This document shows, in pieces, positions 44,817-56,960 of a stretch of DNA of 64,000 nucleotides. The first letter of the stretch is position 1. Every line of letters begins with the position of its first letter. The DNA is taken from the NCBI GenBank assembly GCA_038030265.1, contig CM075938.1:49097189-49161188 (forward strand). Reading direction: 5' to 3'. Under the pieces are notes generated by a model. It ran no database searches, was not told the origin of the DNA, and was given only the letters and a program-made list of their open reading frames with translations. This DNA comes from Corythucha ciliata (taxonomy: Eukaryota; Arthropoda; Insecta; Hemiptera; Tingidae). The translations under genes and the position numbers were made by a program.

Positions 44817-47800
44817 TCACAGGTTAGGATCGTTGATGAGAAGCGGCTGCGTCGTGAGTCTCGACAGCGACGCTATACGTTCCATGACGCATGACGCGGA
44901 CAGCCTTGCCTCGGCGTCGTGATCCCAGCACTCTTCCATAGTGTCGCAAAGAGCTTGTAAGCCCTAGATGAAGAAAAGGGGGTGTAATCGAAATAGATGG
45001 GATAAAGAAAAAAACGGCGGTACTCACCGGATGCTTTTTCCAACTCGCTTTGAGGGCGGGTCGTTGCTTCTTATGGACGACGCACTCTTGCATGTCCTCG
45101 AGCGTCGGATGTTGGCCCACTTCTTCTTCAAACGGAAGTTGATACTCGCCGACTGTTCCCTACACATACATTTTTTTTATTAATAATAATGATTTATTGC
45201 CCCAATACTTATTAGCAATATTGCTCTGGTAACGAACAAATTAAACTAAGATACATCACTTAGTCTCTTTCACACTGACACTTTGCACTACGAACGATCG
45301 CACGATCCCATCAGATCGTGAGGTTTCCGTCTTTTGAGTCTCCGAAGCTGGTCCTCAACATTTGACAGACGGACCGCTTCTTCATTAATATGCCCCTGAA
45401 GTCTGCGATGATGGGCTATAGCTTGACTTCGGAAGTTCTATGTGAAGTCTGCTGTTTCGTAGGTACTTTGTTTTGGAATTCTTATATACTTATCTCTGTA
45501 TTATTTTTCGATTGCATTGAGAGGTACAGCCCCATAGCTGTGCTCCAAAAGTCCAGACTGGTTTAATGACTTGATTGTACAGCGTTATCTTGTTTTCGAC
45601 CGATGGACCATGAGCCAGTACATTTTTCGTTCAGCTCGGATTTCTTTTTTTTTGACATGGGCTTTCCATCGCAATCGAGTATCCAATCTCATGCCTAAGT
45701 ACTTGGCCTCATTGGCGTGCGGGATTCTGTTATTGTTGAGGTATACCAGTACATGACTGATTCTTCAGTTTGTGAATTCTCCATCTCGATGTCCAATCAT
45801 GGAGCTGGGAGAGTGATCTCTGGAGTTTGTTAACTGACTCACAGTTTTCTTCACCGACAGCTAAGTTGGCCGTGTCATCCGCAAATGTAGCTGTTGTGGT
45901 ATCTCCGTTTTCAGGTAGGTCACTGGTATAAAGGACGTACAAGAGTGGGCCAAGTACACTTCCTTGTGGAACGCCAGCTTGGATTTTTTTTTGCGTCAGA
46001 GTAGGCATCAACTTGCTTAATCCGAAAATATCTGTCTGTCAGATAAGACTTCAGCAGTTCAAAGTACTGCGCAGGCATCATTCTGCGAAGCTTGTGCCAT
46101 AAACCTTCATGCCATACTTTATCGAACGCTTGTGTAACGTCCAGAAAGACAGCGGAGCACACTTTCTTCTCTTCTACCACTTTCTCAATGATACTTGTGA
46201 TCCGGTGGACTTGATCGATGGTGGAGTGTTGATGCCGGAATCCGAATTGATGGTTGGGTGTTAAATTACGTTCTTCTACAAGTTTCATTAGTCGCTTATG
46301 GAGGATCTTTTCGAACAGTTTAGAAAGAACTGATAACAGAGTTATCGGTCGATTTGAAGACACCTCCTCCTCGGGTCTATTAGGTTTCAATATCATGATG
46401 ACTTCGGCCAATTTCCATAGCTGTGGCACATATCTGAGTTGGATGGCAGCATTATAATTCTTGTAATTTGCACAAGGGCTTTCCGAGGAAGCTGCTTAAG
46501 CACCTCGCCTGTAATTAAATCATACCCAGGAGCCTTCATCGGATTTATTTTTGATTGGATCGCCCTTTGCACCTCTTTGACAAAGGTCTGTGGGATGCCC
46601 AAAAGTTCATCTTGTGCCTTAGATTCATCAGATTCACTAGGATTTGGGGTGAATATGTTTTCCAAATGATTCACAAAGGCATCGGCCTTTCCCCATTTAT
46701 CCTTAATCCATTTTCCGCTTCCCGGATCTTTAATGGGTGGTGATTGAACAACAGGTCTGTTGAGATGTTTTGCTTCTTTCCACAATGAGTAATCGGTGTC
46801 TCGATGACTTGTTAGTGTAGTAATGAACTGCTCATTGGTTTCCTCCCGAATTCGACGCATGATTTCTCTCAGTTTTCCAGCAGATTTATACCAATCAGCC
46901 TTATGCGCAGGTGATCGCGTTGTTTGCCACTTTTTTCTGGCTTTGCGCTTCTCCTTAATCGCTGCGACTACTTCCTTTGGGTAGTTAATGCCTTTAAGTC
47001 TTTTCCTGACTTCTGGGGTGCATTCCCATGCAACAGTTCGAATAGAATGGACCAGCTTCTCCAACTCACTATCAACGTCAGTTTTCGTCTCCAGAGCATA
47101 ATTCAGCTTTATGTGTTGATTTATCTCGGTTTTGAACCTTGTCCAAGTTGTTTTAGTTGGTCCAAGTTGGTTAAGTTGTGATAAAGGGTAAAGCTTGAAT
47201 AGGGTCGAAGTCGTCCGTACCCCCCCCCCCCTACGACCGGGTAAAACATTGGAGACGAAACTGGCAAATTAATCCCAGAATATTAATATTGTAAAATTTT
47301 TGACTTACGTCATGAGAAGTGCAGCGCGATGCCAATTCCCACAGAATAAGCCCACAGGCGTACATATCAATGCGCAAGAAAGCGTCCCGTGAAAAATTGA
47401 TGGCTCCCTCGAGGACTTCCGGCGCCATATAACGCCTTGTTCCGACCTAATACAAAATAATATAAACGGACGTTTCACGCCGTTCAAATAGGATCACTAA
47501 CCTGTCCGTGAGTGTCACCGCAGGGTTTTCCCAGTTGGAACACAAGGGCGAGACCAAAGTCCGCCACACAGGCGGTCATGTCGGATTTTAAAAGGACGTT
47601 TTTCGATTTAAAATCCCGATGGGCGATGGCCGGCTTGTGGTTTTCAGTTTTTGTCGGCGCCATCTCTTCGTGTAAATGCATCAAACCGCGGGACATTGTC
47701 TCGGCGATTCGACACATTTGATTCCAAGTGAGAGTGTTCGCTTTGAGAAAATCACACAGCGAACCGTAGTCGTGATAGGCTGTAATGAGCCAGAACTCAT

Positions 47801-50800
47801 TATGTAGCGAATCTTTGTGATTTTCAACGCCGATAAAGCGTAGTATGTTGTCGTGACGCATGTGAGGCAGTTTGTAGATTTGCTGCTCGCTCAGCCAGGA
47901 TTGTTTGTCCTTTTGAGTGAAAGGCGAAACGTTACAGTTTCATCAGGTAAGTGTGTATTGGAAGGGGTGGTAGGGGAGGCTCACCTGAACGGGGAAAATT
48001 TTGACTGCAACAGTGTCCGACTTAAGTTGAGCCTTCCATACGGCGCCGAAGCGTCCCTTGGCCTTCACTTCGAGCAGCTGAATGGGCCGAAAGCCCATAT
48101 TGGGAGAAGGCGGAGCACCGTGGGTATCGAATGTAGGCACCTAGAGAGAAAACGGTGGTTTTTAGCGGGAAGTTGCACATAATACTTTGGTTTATTAAAA
48201 TCACATCCCATCAACTCACCCACTTAAACAGTACATGCTCCAGTAAGTAAGCAAATAAATAGTTAGAATAAGGATATTAGTCGCGGACAGTCAATTAAAC
48301 AGGATTGCCACGGTATGAAATGTACTCCCGTCAGCGCCAAACGTGATCACAGCAGTTTACACTTCCTCCCACCGGCCTAATCAGACGCAGTGGGTCCTCG
48401 CGGGCCTAACGCGTCTTAGTCCGTGTGAAAGGCAGGGCAGCGTTTTTGGAAGGGAGTGAGAGGGTGAAAGCTTGTGGAATAGCTTCAAGGCGGGAACCAG
48501 AAAAGTGGAAGCCCTAAGATGACGGTGGAATTTCACGGTGATGTCTCATAGAAAAAAAAAAAATCGCAGTGACCAATCGTTGAAAACCCAAAATTCGCAA
48601 ATTTAGCTCTTGGAAAAAACCATTGTCGCACGCCTCAATTTTATCAAAGAACAACAAATTGGCGTTTTTTTCTTAATTTCAGCCATAAAGTGGCATCCAT
48701 AAACCGCGAAACAGCAATTTTTTCTCAATTTTGGTCTGTAAGTTTCATCGAGAACCGCAAATGAACGCTTTTCCACACATTTAGTCACGAATATTAGAGT
48801 TTTTCCCATCTATTTGCTGCGTACTTGCCCCAAGAACAACATATTATCGCACCTTCTCATCTTTATCCGCTTAAGGACCTAAAACAACTGGGAATCAGCG
48901 TATTTTCTCTACTTTAGCCGCGAAGTTACCCCCAGAAGGCGCGATTTCTCTCAACTTGAGCCTCCAGAATAGCGTTTTTGTGGGCTAAATCGAATATTCA
49001 GGAGCACTCTGTGTTGATCACCTTCCATTCCGACCTGGTCTGGATGGACTGAAAATCGTCAAAAGGAGTCACTATCGCCTGTTCAACCGTATACCAAACC
49101 TCACGTTCTTACATCCATGAAATGTAAAGCCTAAAAATTCACATTTCTTCATCTTTAAGCTTTTCGGAGGCTCCTCTGATAGGGGGGCCGGAGTGGTCCG
49201 CCCTCTTGCCACTACCTCGGTATGCTACTGATTCGCGGACAGAAGTGAGAAAAAGCGCTAAATGACGGCTAAAATTAAGAAAAATACATAGCTACTTCGC
49301 GGCTAAAGTTTGCTTAAAGCTTCCGCAGATAAAGAATAGAAAAAGCGCTAATTACAGGCTAGAAGTATGAAAAACAACTATTTCCGGCTTCTGTAGGCAA
49401 GTTCGTGGCTCAAACTGAGAAAAAGCGCTAATGCAAGCTAAAAGCGAAAAAATCGTTAATTTGCAGCTAAAAATAAGAAAAGAGTACTAATTGATGAATG
49501 AAATTGAAAAAAACAAAAAAAACATCGTGCATTAACGGCTAAAATCAGGAAAAATACAAATGCACAGCAAAAATCCAGAAAAATCGATAACTTGCGGCTA
49601 AAAAGGAGATAAATCGTTATTTCACGGCTAAAATTGAGACAAAATCGCCAATACGCGGCAAAAATTGGAATCATATGGCTAATTCACCGATAAAATTGAG
49701 AAGAAGCGTTGAAGTGAGGAAAAAACCCCAATTCGCGGCCTAAAAGAAAGGCCGTTAGGTAATTCGCGGCGAAAATTGGGTAAAAACTATATAATTTGTG
49801 GCTGAAATTATTACAAATCTATAATTAGCGGTTACAAAGAGGAAAAACGCTAATTTGCAGTTAAAATCAATAAAAATGGCTCATTGAGGGGTTCATTTGA
49901 AGAAAATTTGCTAATTCACAGAAAACTGAGACAAGCCGCGTTTTCCGGGATCAATTTTGAGGCGAATTAGGAAAAAGCGCTAATTTACGGTTAAAATTAA
50001 GAAAAATTGATAATTCACGGCTAAAATGGGGAAGAATCTTAAATTCGCGGCTAAAATTGAGACAAGTAAATCGCTTATTTAAGGCTAAAATGGAGACATG
50101 GCTATTTCACCGAAGAAAATGATCGGAAAAATCGCTGAAGTGTAGAAAAAACTGTAGCTCGATGTCCAAATGGAGAAAACGCTAAATCGCGGCTTATTCT
50201 CAACGGTTCATGGGGGCGTTGGTGAAAGATTCGCCAGGGGGGCACCAAACGTCTTGAACAGGCACTGAACGCGACTGGTTGGTACTTCGACCGCCCATCC
50301 CGTTCACCGATTCATTCTGGGGTCACATTTCTTGTCTAAAACAATCGATTTTGTGGACTTATGAACAGATTTTGTAGCATAATGGAAGAGGGGAGGGGGG
50401 GTGATTCCTTCGGAGGTGACAAAAGTCTTCTTATTGGCTTAGTGACCATTAATCACCCCCTCTCCCCTTTTCCGATCCTTTCGTAAGGCAGTGGCTTTTC
50501 TATTGATAGACCGCTAAATTGTCGAAAAACGAACAATGAAAAAACCAATGGTTTCCCTGAATAAGAAGGTAAAAGGTGCTCTTAGCGGGCACGAATTAAA
50601 TTAACGTATTTTCCCCTCTATGAATTTATTTCTCTGGCACAGTAGAGTGCCAACGTGGAAGCGGACGCCCCGGGTCCCCAACTGACGGACGCCCCTGAAG
50701 AGCTTTTACTTTCAGGTTTTAAAGCGTTCATTCACGGCAAACACTTATTAATAAGCGCTCATTTACCGCTCAAATTACGAAAAATACACCAATTCGAGGT

Positions 50801-53800
50801 GTCTGAAGGCAACTTTGCGGCAAAAAGTTTGGAGAATACGCTAATTCGAAGCAAAAGAAGAAAAAAAAGTCGAATCACCAAATTCGCGGCCGAAAATTGA
50901 GAAAAAGCGCTGATCGCGGCTATAAAATGGAGATAAAGCAGTAATGAACCACTCAGCACGTGCTAATGTGCTAATCTTGGGGCCGGGACACGCAAAAAAA
51001 ACATCATGAATGTAAAGTCAGCTCGGACTCGATTTTTTTTTCACGAACACCATGGAAAAAGCGCTAATAATCGCGGCTCAAATAGCGGAAAAGCGTCAAA
51101 TCGGTGAGTGTGGTCAGAAGTGGCCGTCTGACAAAAGCCAACGGGTGGGGGGGGCGGTCGATAACCCGGTCTTGCTTTACGCGTCGGCCCATCTGGCCCG
51201 ATGGTTGAGTGTTTAACGAGCTTTTTAACGTGAAACCGTTTTACGGGAGAATAGGGACTAATTCGGCAGAAGTGGCAAAATGGGTCTCACAGCGCATGCG
51301 TCACCTAGTGTGGGTCGTGGTGCTGGGTATACAGGGTATTGGGGTCTCAAAACTCAAGCTCAACTGCCAGCCAAAAAACGTATTCACGCTAAACTCCGGG
51401 TCCGTGTACCTATTGTTTTTGTGGTTCGTGCAGTTTTTGTGGTTGGGGCATTTTTTGGTTAAAGCAATTTGTGGTTACAGCATCTTATGGTTAGAGTATT
51501 TTGTGGTTGAGCGTTTCTGAGCTTTTTGTGGTTAGATGTTCCGAGCTTTTTGTGGTTTGTGGAATTATTAGTTAAAGGTTTTTGTGGTTGAATTTGAAGC
51601 ATTTTGTTATTTGCGCACTTTGGGGTTACTGCTTTCTGCGGTTGGAGCTTTAGAGGTTAGCTCTTCTTGTAGTTAGAGTGCTTTGTTGTTGGAGCTTCTT
51701 ATAAATGCAGCTTGCCCTGTAACCTTTCATCTTATTTTGGTCTTTTAAGGGTTCAAGCTTTTTGTGGTTAGAGCATTTTGGAGTTGCAGCTTTCTTTGTG
51801 TTTTTGTGGTTCAATTTTTCTTTGTTTAGACTTTTTGTGATCAGGGCCTGATGTGGTAAAAGCTTCTTGTGATTCGAGCTCATTGGCAACCAAGCTTTTA
51901 AGGTTAGAGCTTACAGTGGTTATAGCATTTTATGGTTAGGGCATTTTGAGGTTAGAGGGTTTTAGGCTTGGAGCATTTTGTGGTTAAGTCCTTTCTGGGG
52001 ATGAGTGTTTCTTGTAGTATGTAGTAAGAGCTTTTTGTGGCTAATGTATGTTTGGCTAGAGGTTTTTGTGGTTAGGGCATTTTGGTATTTGCGCTTCTTG
52101 GGGTGGCAGCTTTTGTTTGTGGTTAGACATTGTGGTCAGGGCTTCTTGTGGTTGGAGCTTTTTAAAGGTTGTGATTCGACTTTGTGTGTGAGTGTGTGTG
52201 GGGGAGGGGTACAGCATTTTAAGATCAGTACGTTTTGCGATTACAGCTTAATCTTTTCGTTCGTGATGTTTGAGCCTTTTGGGGTTCATGCTTTTGGTGG
52301 TTTGAGGACTTTTTGGTAAGTACTTATTGTGAATAGAGCTTTTGAGGTTAGAGCTTCATTTTGTTACAGCCTTTTTGTTGTTCAAGTTTTTTTTTTTTTC
52401 ACTATTTTCACTGTTAAACGTTCATTTGGTTCAGATCTTTCTACAGTTAGACCTTTCTGTGGTTAGATGGTTTTGTGGTCAGAGCTTTTGAGGTTAGAAC
52501 TTTTGTGGTTGAAGAATTTTGTGGTTTGGATATTTTTGGGGTTACAATTTTTTTTGTACTCCAATGTTTCTGTGGTTAGAGCAAATTTCGGTCAAGTACT
52601 TTGTAGAGTTGTTCGAGCTCAAGCACGTCCTTCGACCTCTATGACGACACCTCAAGTCAAGTGTCCCGTTTTTTTTTTTTTCCTTTTTGTCCTGGCTGAT
52701 TTTGGACTTTGAACCTTTTGTCCCGATTTTGTCAAATTTCGAGTTGAACTTTGAGTTTGGCAACCCTATCGAAGGGGGGGGGGGGGGGGTCGTTAAGTCA
52801 GACAGCGAACGTTCTAGCTCTTAGGTTATGGAGCTCAATGATCAGGTCCCATGACGCACAGTGAGATTCTGTTGCGATATTCAATGTTTTATGTCCCAAA
52901 TTGGCGCGAATCATCAAAAATTTTGGACTGAAAATTTAATCACACGACGGAATCGACGGTTACCGGGTATCCACAGTTCTGCAAGTTCACCAGCCTGGAA
53001 GACAAGGCTGACCCCTGACCCTGATTTTCCTGGCTTTTCCAGGGCCGTGGCAACCCAGTTGAAATATTAAAATACTAACCTCATTAAAATAAGGTGTCTT
53101 CTTCCGGCGGTAAAACCAGTAGAAGCAAATGAAAGCGATCGCTAGAATGCAGACGGGGAGCAAAGTGAGTAAAAATGGGCTCACTGAGAACTCACTCGTC
53201 TTTTCAGCTGGAATACCTTTAAAATTTTAGCAATTTAAAACAGGGCAGTTCAGTTATTTTTCATTTTTGGTTGATTACGGCACTTACTGCTGGGTGTAGT
53301 AGGGGCAGGGTCGATTCCACCCCACCAAAAGTCCTTGTTACACAATTGACCCTTGCAGCAACAAAACATGAGTTCCTTTTTCAATGTTTTACCCACGCAG
53401 GCTGTGTCCGAACACTCGTTGCTGTGCAGAAAGCATCCCTAAAGGAGCAGATTTTTTTTTTTTTTGTCAAAACGTCATTTCAACAACATGGAGGAGGGAC
53501 ACCCGCACCTTCATTTTAACTTCCGTCTTTCCTTCGGTACTGTTCTGCCATAGAACAAAACAGAAATGAGTCTTGTCGTTCTCCCCCAGCGTACAATTTT
53601 GAATTAGTTCGGGGTAGTCGTCGGACTCGCTTCGATTCGAAGGGTGAGTCGTTGCGTTACGGAAGTAGCACTGTTCCACCGTGCGGTTGGCCATCGCAAG
53701 ACACCAGTAGTGCACTATTAAAAAAATAATAATGATAATAAATGAGAAACCATCGCGTACCTATCGTACATTTCTATAGACCTTACCGAAATAAAATAAA

Positions 53801-53841
53801 ATTGTAAGTACACAGAAATTTGGGAAATTCGTGGACGACAT
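44817..53841 (-). CDS. put: Activin/BMP type II receptor serine/threonine kinase (Punt/ActRII), complete
   Basis: Nine exons: 53841-53787, 53714-53509, 53438-53288, 53207-53080, 48140-47985, 47909-47502, 47446-47309, 45159-45028, 44963-44817. They total 1521 nt with all phases consistent, giving 506 aa, close to the ~510 aa usual for ActRII. After a signal peptide ([18 protein letters not shown]), the three-finger ectodomain has the expected ten cysteines ending FCCC...LC, and several N-glycosylation sites (NRT, NAT, NRS, NCT, NST). A single TM helix is followed by YRRKK. The kinase has the glycine loop [14 protein letters not shown] lysine, [25 protein letters not shown] and the type II tail [14 protein letters not shown] and [14 protein letters not shown]. 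There is no GS box, as expected for type II. It binds activin/BMP ligands and phosphorylates type I receptors at the plasma membrane. Introns 4 (4.9 kb) and 7 (1.9 kb) hold transposons. Confidence 0.96.
45178..47190 (-). mobile_element. 5'-truncated Jockey-like LINE inside punt intron 7
   Basis: It lies between punt exons 7 and 8 and has the same orientation as the gene. The 3' end on the minus strand finishes with an AATAAATCATTATTATTAAT-type tail near 45178-45205. The 5' end stops abruptly near 47190, with no endonuclease. It is separated from exon 7 by a C run at 47221-47232. I could not fix a target duplication. Confidence 0.85.
45288..47187 (-). pseudogene. Jockey-like reverse transcriptase ORF2 remnant
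   Basis: Successive frames read the linker ([16 protein letters not shown], [16 protein letters not shown]), then RT motifs [86 protein letters not shown] and the catalytic FADDTA. The C-terminal part [11 protein letters not shown] and [17 protein letters not shown] ends at a TAG (45288). Frame changes near 46450, 46000 (within a T run) and 45760 make it a pseudogene. The apurinic endonuclease domain is missing, as in typical 5'-truncated insertions. The FADDTA and [10 protein letters not shown] wording fits the Jockey clade better than the larger LINE at 35-41 kb. Confidence 0.88.
48590..49233 (-). repeat. Reversed family A array plus unique segment and M1 end module
   Basis: Units (CAATTTTAGCC, CGAAATGAACGC types) run to about 48980. 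Then comes unique DNA shared with 15450-15590 and 57000-57080 (GGATGGACTGAAAATCGTC, AAAAGGAGTCA). It ends in M1 at 49146-49233: ATCTTTAAGCTTTTCGG, then AGTGGTCCGCCCTCTTGCC, then CTCGGTATGCTACTG. Confidence 0.75.
49234..50267 (+). repeat. Family A array ending in module M2
   Basis: The array starts right at the M1 CTACTG end and runs for about 30 units in plus orientation. It closes with M2 at 50185-50267: CGGCTTATTCTCAACGGTTC, then GCGTTGGTGAAAGATTCGCC, then GGGCACCAAACGTCTTG and GGCACTG. Confidence 0.75.
50720..51100 (+). repeat. 30-bp family (A) array
   Basis: About eleven degenerate units (CGCTAATTCGAAGC, AATTCGCGGCCGAAAAT, TGAGAAAAAGCGC). A reversed fragment of the 1.7-2.5 kb module (CAGCTCGGACTCGATTTTT) is embedded at 51003-51053. 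Confidence 0.6.
51400..52600 (-). repeat. Family E minisatellite, longest copy (reverse orientation)
   Basis: The plus strand reads TTTTTGTGGTTAGAGC and variants about 55 times over 1.2 kb. This is the reverse complement of the arrays at 29, 33 and 35 kb. The core GTGGTTRGAGC is also close to the family D unit (GTGGTTGGAGC). Confidence 0.75.
52612..52770. repeat. Fragment with GTCCCG/GTCCTGG-type transposon terminus
   Basis: The run AAGTGTCCCG(T)n, TTTTTGTCCTGGC, TTTTGTCCCGATTTTGTC and TTTGGCAACCCTATCG resembles the widely distributed DNA-transposon ends that begin AGGGTTGCCA. A related terminus (GGTCACCC / CCGGACGTCC) lies at 6540-6640 in the other large intron. Confidence 0.4.
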
Positions 53842-55440
53842 CGCAGCCCGTTTATTTCGTTTAGAAGAAAGTACTTATTCGAATAAGGAGAAAAACACAG
53901 GCTGTCTAGTTCTGAGGGCTCGATTCATGTCTGAAGCGTTTTCTTGGTAAGGCTCCTCTTGAGGTAGTCACAGTCGAGCTACTTACACCCAAAATCTGAA
54001 ACAATGAATGCAGTTTTTTTTAAAAAAATTAACGAATAAAGGGTGGAAAAAGGGCTGGAACCTTTAACGCGTCATTCAAGAACAAATCTTGTAAAAACTC
54101 AGAGGCGGGGGGGGGGACAATATCCCAGGACACTAGTTGAACGCAAAACCAAAATGTGATGCACGGGATGGCTGAAAGTTGCTGAGAAAACGCTGCCAAA
54201 AGCCAAAATCTCTGTGCCTCGGGGACACTAGAGGCGGTGTAATAAACCGCGAGGACATAATTCTTAATGAAATTGACCAAAAAGAATTGCGGAAATACCA
54301 AATTGAGCGTATCAGGGCAAATTGATTCGTATCAAAATGGACGGATAATTTGAGAAACGCATATTAGCCCTTTCTGTTATGAAGGGGGGGGGGGTGAACT
54401 GACCAGCCCTAACTTTGTTTGTAAATACGAACTGGTTTTGTGAGCCCGTAGAAAAAGGGCGAAATAAGACCATTTAATTACCTGATTTAAGGAAATGGGC
54501 CGTTTTGAACGGGGGAAACGATGGAAGCACGAATAAAAAATAAACTTGATATTGGAGCACACGCGAAGAATGTCAGACATATCATTGTAGTTCAATTCCA
54601 CACTTCACGATTATGTTGCTGTTTAACCAGGGGGAACCCTCAGTTCGACCACCGTGAGATCGGAACACTTTTTCGACACAAGAAATTTGGAAGAAAGTAC
54701 ACAAGAATGAACACAGTCATTTAGAGGGGGGCAGTAATCACGAAAAAAAAAAAAAGGGCTGGCTTCGTCAAAAAGGGCGTAATGTTTAAAGGACGACTTT
54801 GGTGTTTCTGTCACTGAAAGCGATAGCGAGTGATTATAAATGGAAGAATGCGTTTAAAAATGCGAATCGACAGCCCTTTAAGGGTCGATAACGCGAAAGT
54901 TGGTGGGCACACGCGAAAAAAAAAATGTAAATAACCCAGGGAGCCTTTTGAACTCCAGAGGCTCACTGTCACACGTACACCCTCACACGATAACACACAC
55001 GCACTCGCTCAGCTTTAAAAAGATTGAAGAGAGGAGCTCAACATGGCGGAGCTTGTTTGAAAGGAATCCCCCCCACCCATACCAGCACCATTTAGGTCCG
55101 ATTTTAGCACCGCGCAACGCAGTTCAATCACGACAGTTAGGGACAGCCAGAATGTTTTTTCATACCGTGATTTTCAATGTTTTCAAGTCTCAGGCTGGGC
55201 CTCCTAATCATCCTACACAAGATGAGCCAAAGAAAATCACAACATGACTGCACAATTAACACGGCTTTTCTGTAAATCTGCACGATTAACACGGTACATC
55301 TGCACAATTAACACGGCACATCTGCAAATTAGCACGATTCACACTATCAAACATCAGATCAGATCTGAGTCATTTTACTACCATCCAAAATCTCCAGTCT
55401 GTACGATTGTCACTTGTCCATCACTCCATCAGTCCACATT
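53842..55440. other. Upstream region of punt, no gene recognised
   Basis: AT-rich sequence with G runs (54103-54117, 54384-54393), a short CACAC-rich tract (54965-55010) and a few CACGATTAACACGG repeats at 55255-55340. It should contain the punt promoter, but no core promoter element stands out. Confidence 0.45.
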
Positions 55441-55619
55441 TGCCTTGCTGCCAGAGGCGTAGAGTTAGGGGGGACGAGGTGGGCCATCGCCCACCCAATG
55501 TTATTCCTATTGGGTGGGCAAAGGTACCTTTTCGCCCCCCCCCCCAATATTTTCATGTCATTTTCAACAATATTATCGTTTAAAAAAGGGTGATGTACTA
55601 AGGTATAACAATGAGTAAC

Positions 55620-56960
55620 GGCATTTTATTAATTTAAAACGCGAATTTGCGCTTTTTTGCATCTTATCCGGGAAGAAGCGATTTTTCTCAATTTAAGCAA
55701 GCCGAAGCGAATTAGCACCTTTTTCTAAATTTCATCCATGAATTAGCGAATTGGGGGCGACTTCTCTCAAATTTTTCTCCATTTTACTGTCGCAAAATTG
55801 GCGACTAGAAGCCGATGAATTATGCATGTTTCCGCCAGCCGCCAGCCAGTGTTTTTCTCCATTTAAGCAGTGAATTTGTGCATATTCCCGATTAGCGATT
55901 TCTTGCTTTTCCTCTATTTTAGACGCAAAATTGGCTTAAGAAGCCGCGAATTGGCATTTTACTCAATTTAACAGCGGCGAATGAGCGCTTTTCCTATACT
56001 TTACCCGTAAATTAGCTGTTTTTCTCAATTTCATTGGCGGATTACTAATTTTTCTCCATTTTAGCTTTTCATCAGCGATATTTCTCAATTTCATAAGTGC
56101 ATTAAGAGTACTTTCTCACTATTAGATGCACTTTTATCTGTGAAATAACACTTTTCCTCAAAAGCCGCAAAGTGCCGTTTTTGTCCTGTGAATTAGCGCT
56201 TTTTCTTTATATTATCCGCGAATTAGCGTTTTTTTCTCAATTTTAGCTGCACTGTCGCGTTTTACCCCTCAAATTATCGACTTTCAAGTTTTACAATTCT
56301 AGCCGAGAATAGAGACTTTTCTCTTCTCTATTTTAGTCGCCAACTTGGCTTCAGAAGCCGTGAATTATGAATTCTTCAATTTCAGGCGTGAATCGGCGTT
56401 TTTCTAAAAGTAAGCTTTGAATTAGAACATTTTCGCGATTTTATCCGCGAGTTAGCGATTTGTTTGTCAATTTTAGCCGAGATTTAGCGCTTTTTATCCC
56501 GTGAATTAGCACTTTAGCGCACTTTTCCTTAGTTTTATCAGTGAAATTTTACTCATAAATCGGCGTTTTATCCCGCAAAATAGTGATGTATGTACCTCAA
56601 TTTTTTGTTGCGATTTATTGTTTTTCATAATTGTAGGTGCGGGGTAATATTACCCGTAATGTTAGCGTTTTTATTCCCCAAATTAGCCATTTTTCTCCAT
56701 TTTTGCCCCGAATTGACCTTTTTCTCAATGTTGGCCGCGATTTTTGTCTTACTTTTGGCCACGAATTTGCGTTTTTTCTCAATTCCACCCGTTAAATGTC
56801 TTCTATACATCACGAATCAAGTATTTTTTCTCAATTTTGGACTGAAAGTTGCATCGAGAAACTTACTTGTTCACTTTTAATCACAAATGTATCGCTTTTT
56901 CCAAGCATTTTGCCACGTATTGACCCCAAGAATAACACATGAGTGCGCCTTCTCAGAGTA
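55620..56960 (-). repeat. Long family A array, reversed orientation
   Basis: About 42 degenerate units (TTTTCTCAATTTTAGCC, GCGAATTAGCG) lie in one orientation. They run into the unique segment seen next to M1 (TTGCTGAGCACC, AAAAATCGTCGAATGGAGCC) at 56990-57080. M1 itself is absent or too degraded to see. At the other side, 55448-55530 carries an AGAGGCGTAGAGTTAGGGGG terminus and a GTGGGC / GCCCAC hairpin. Confidence 0.7.

Larger units (their letters stand above)
48141..53079. other. Intron 4 of punt, repeat-filled
   Basis: This 4.9-kb intron separates the transmembrane exon from the first kinase exon. No host exon is seen inside. It contains a reversed family A array (48590-48980), M1 (49146-49233), a forward family A array and M2 (49234-50267), another family A array (50720-51100), a fragment of the 1.7-kb module in reverse (51003-51053), a long family E array (51400-52600) and a run of sixteen G at 52774-52789. 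Confidence 0.75.
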
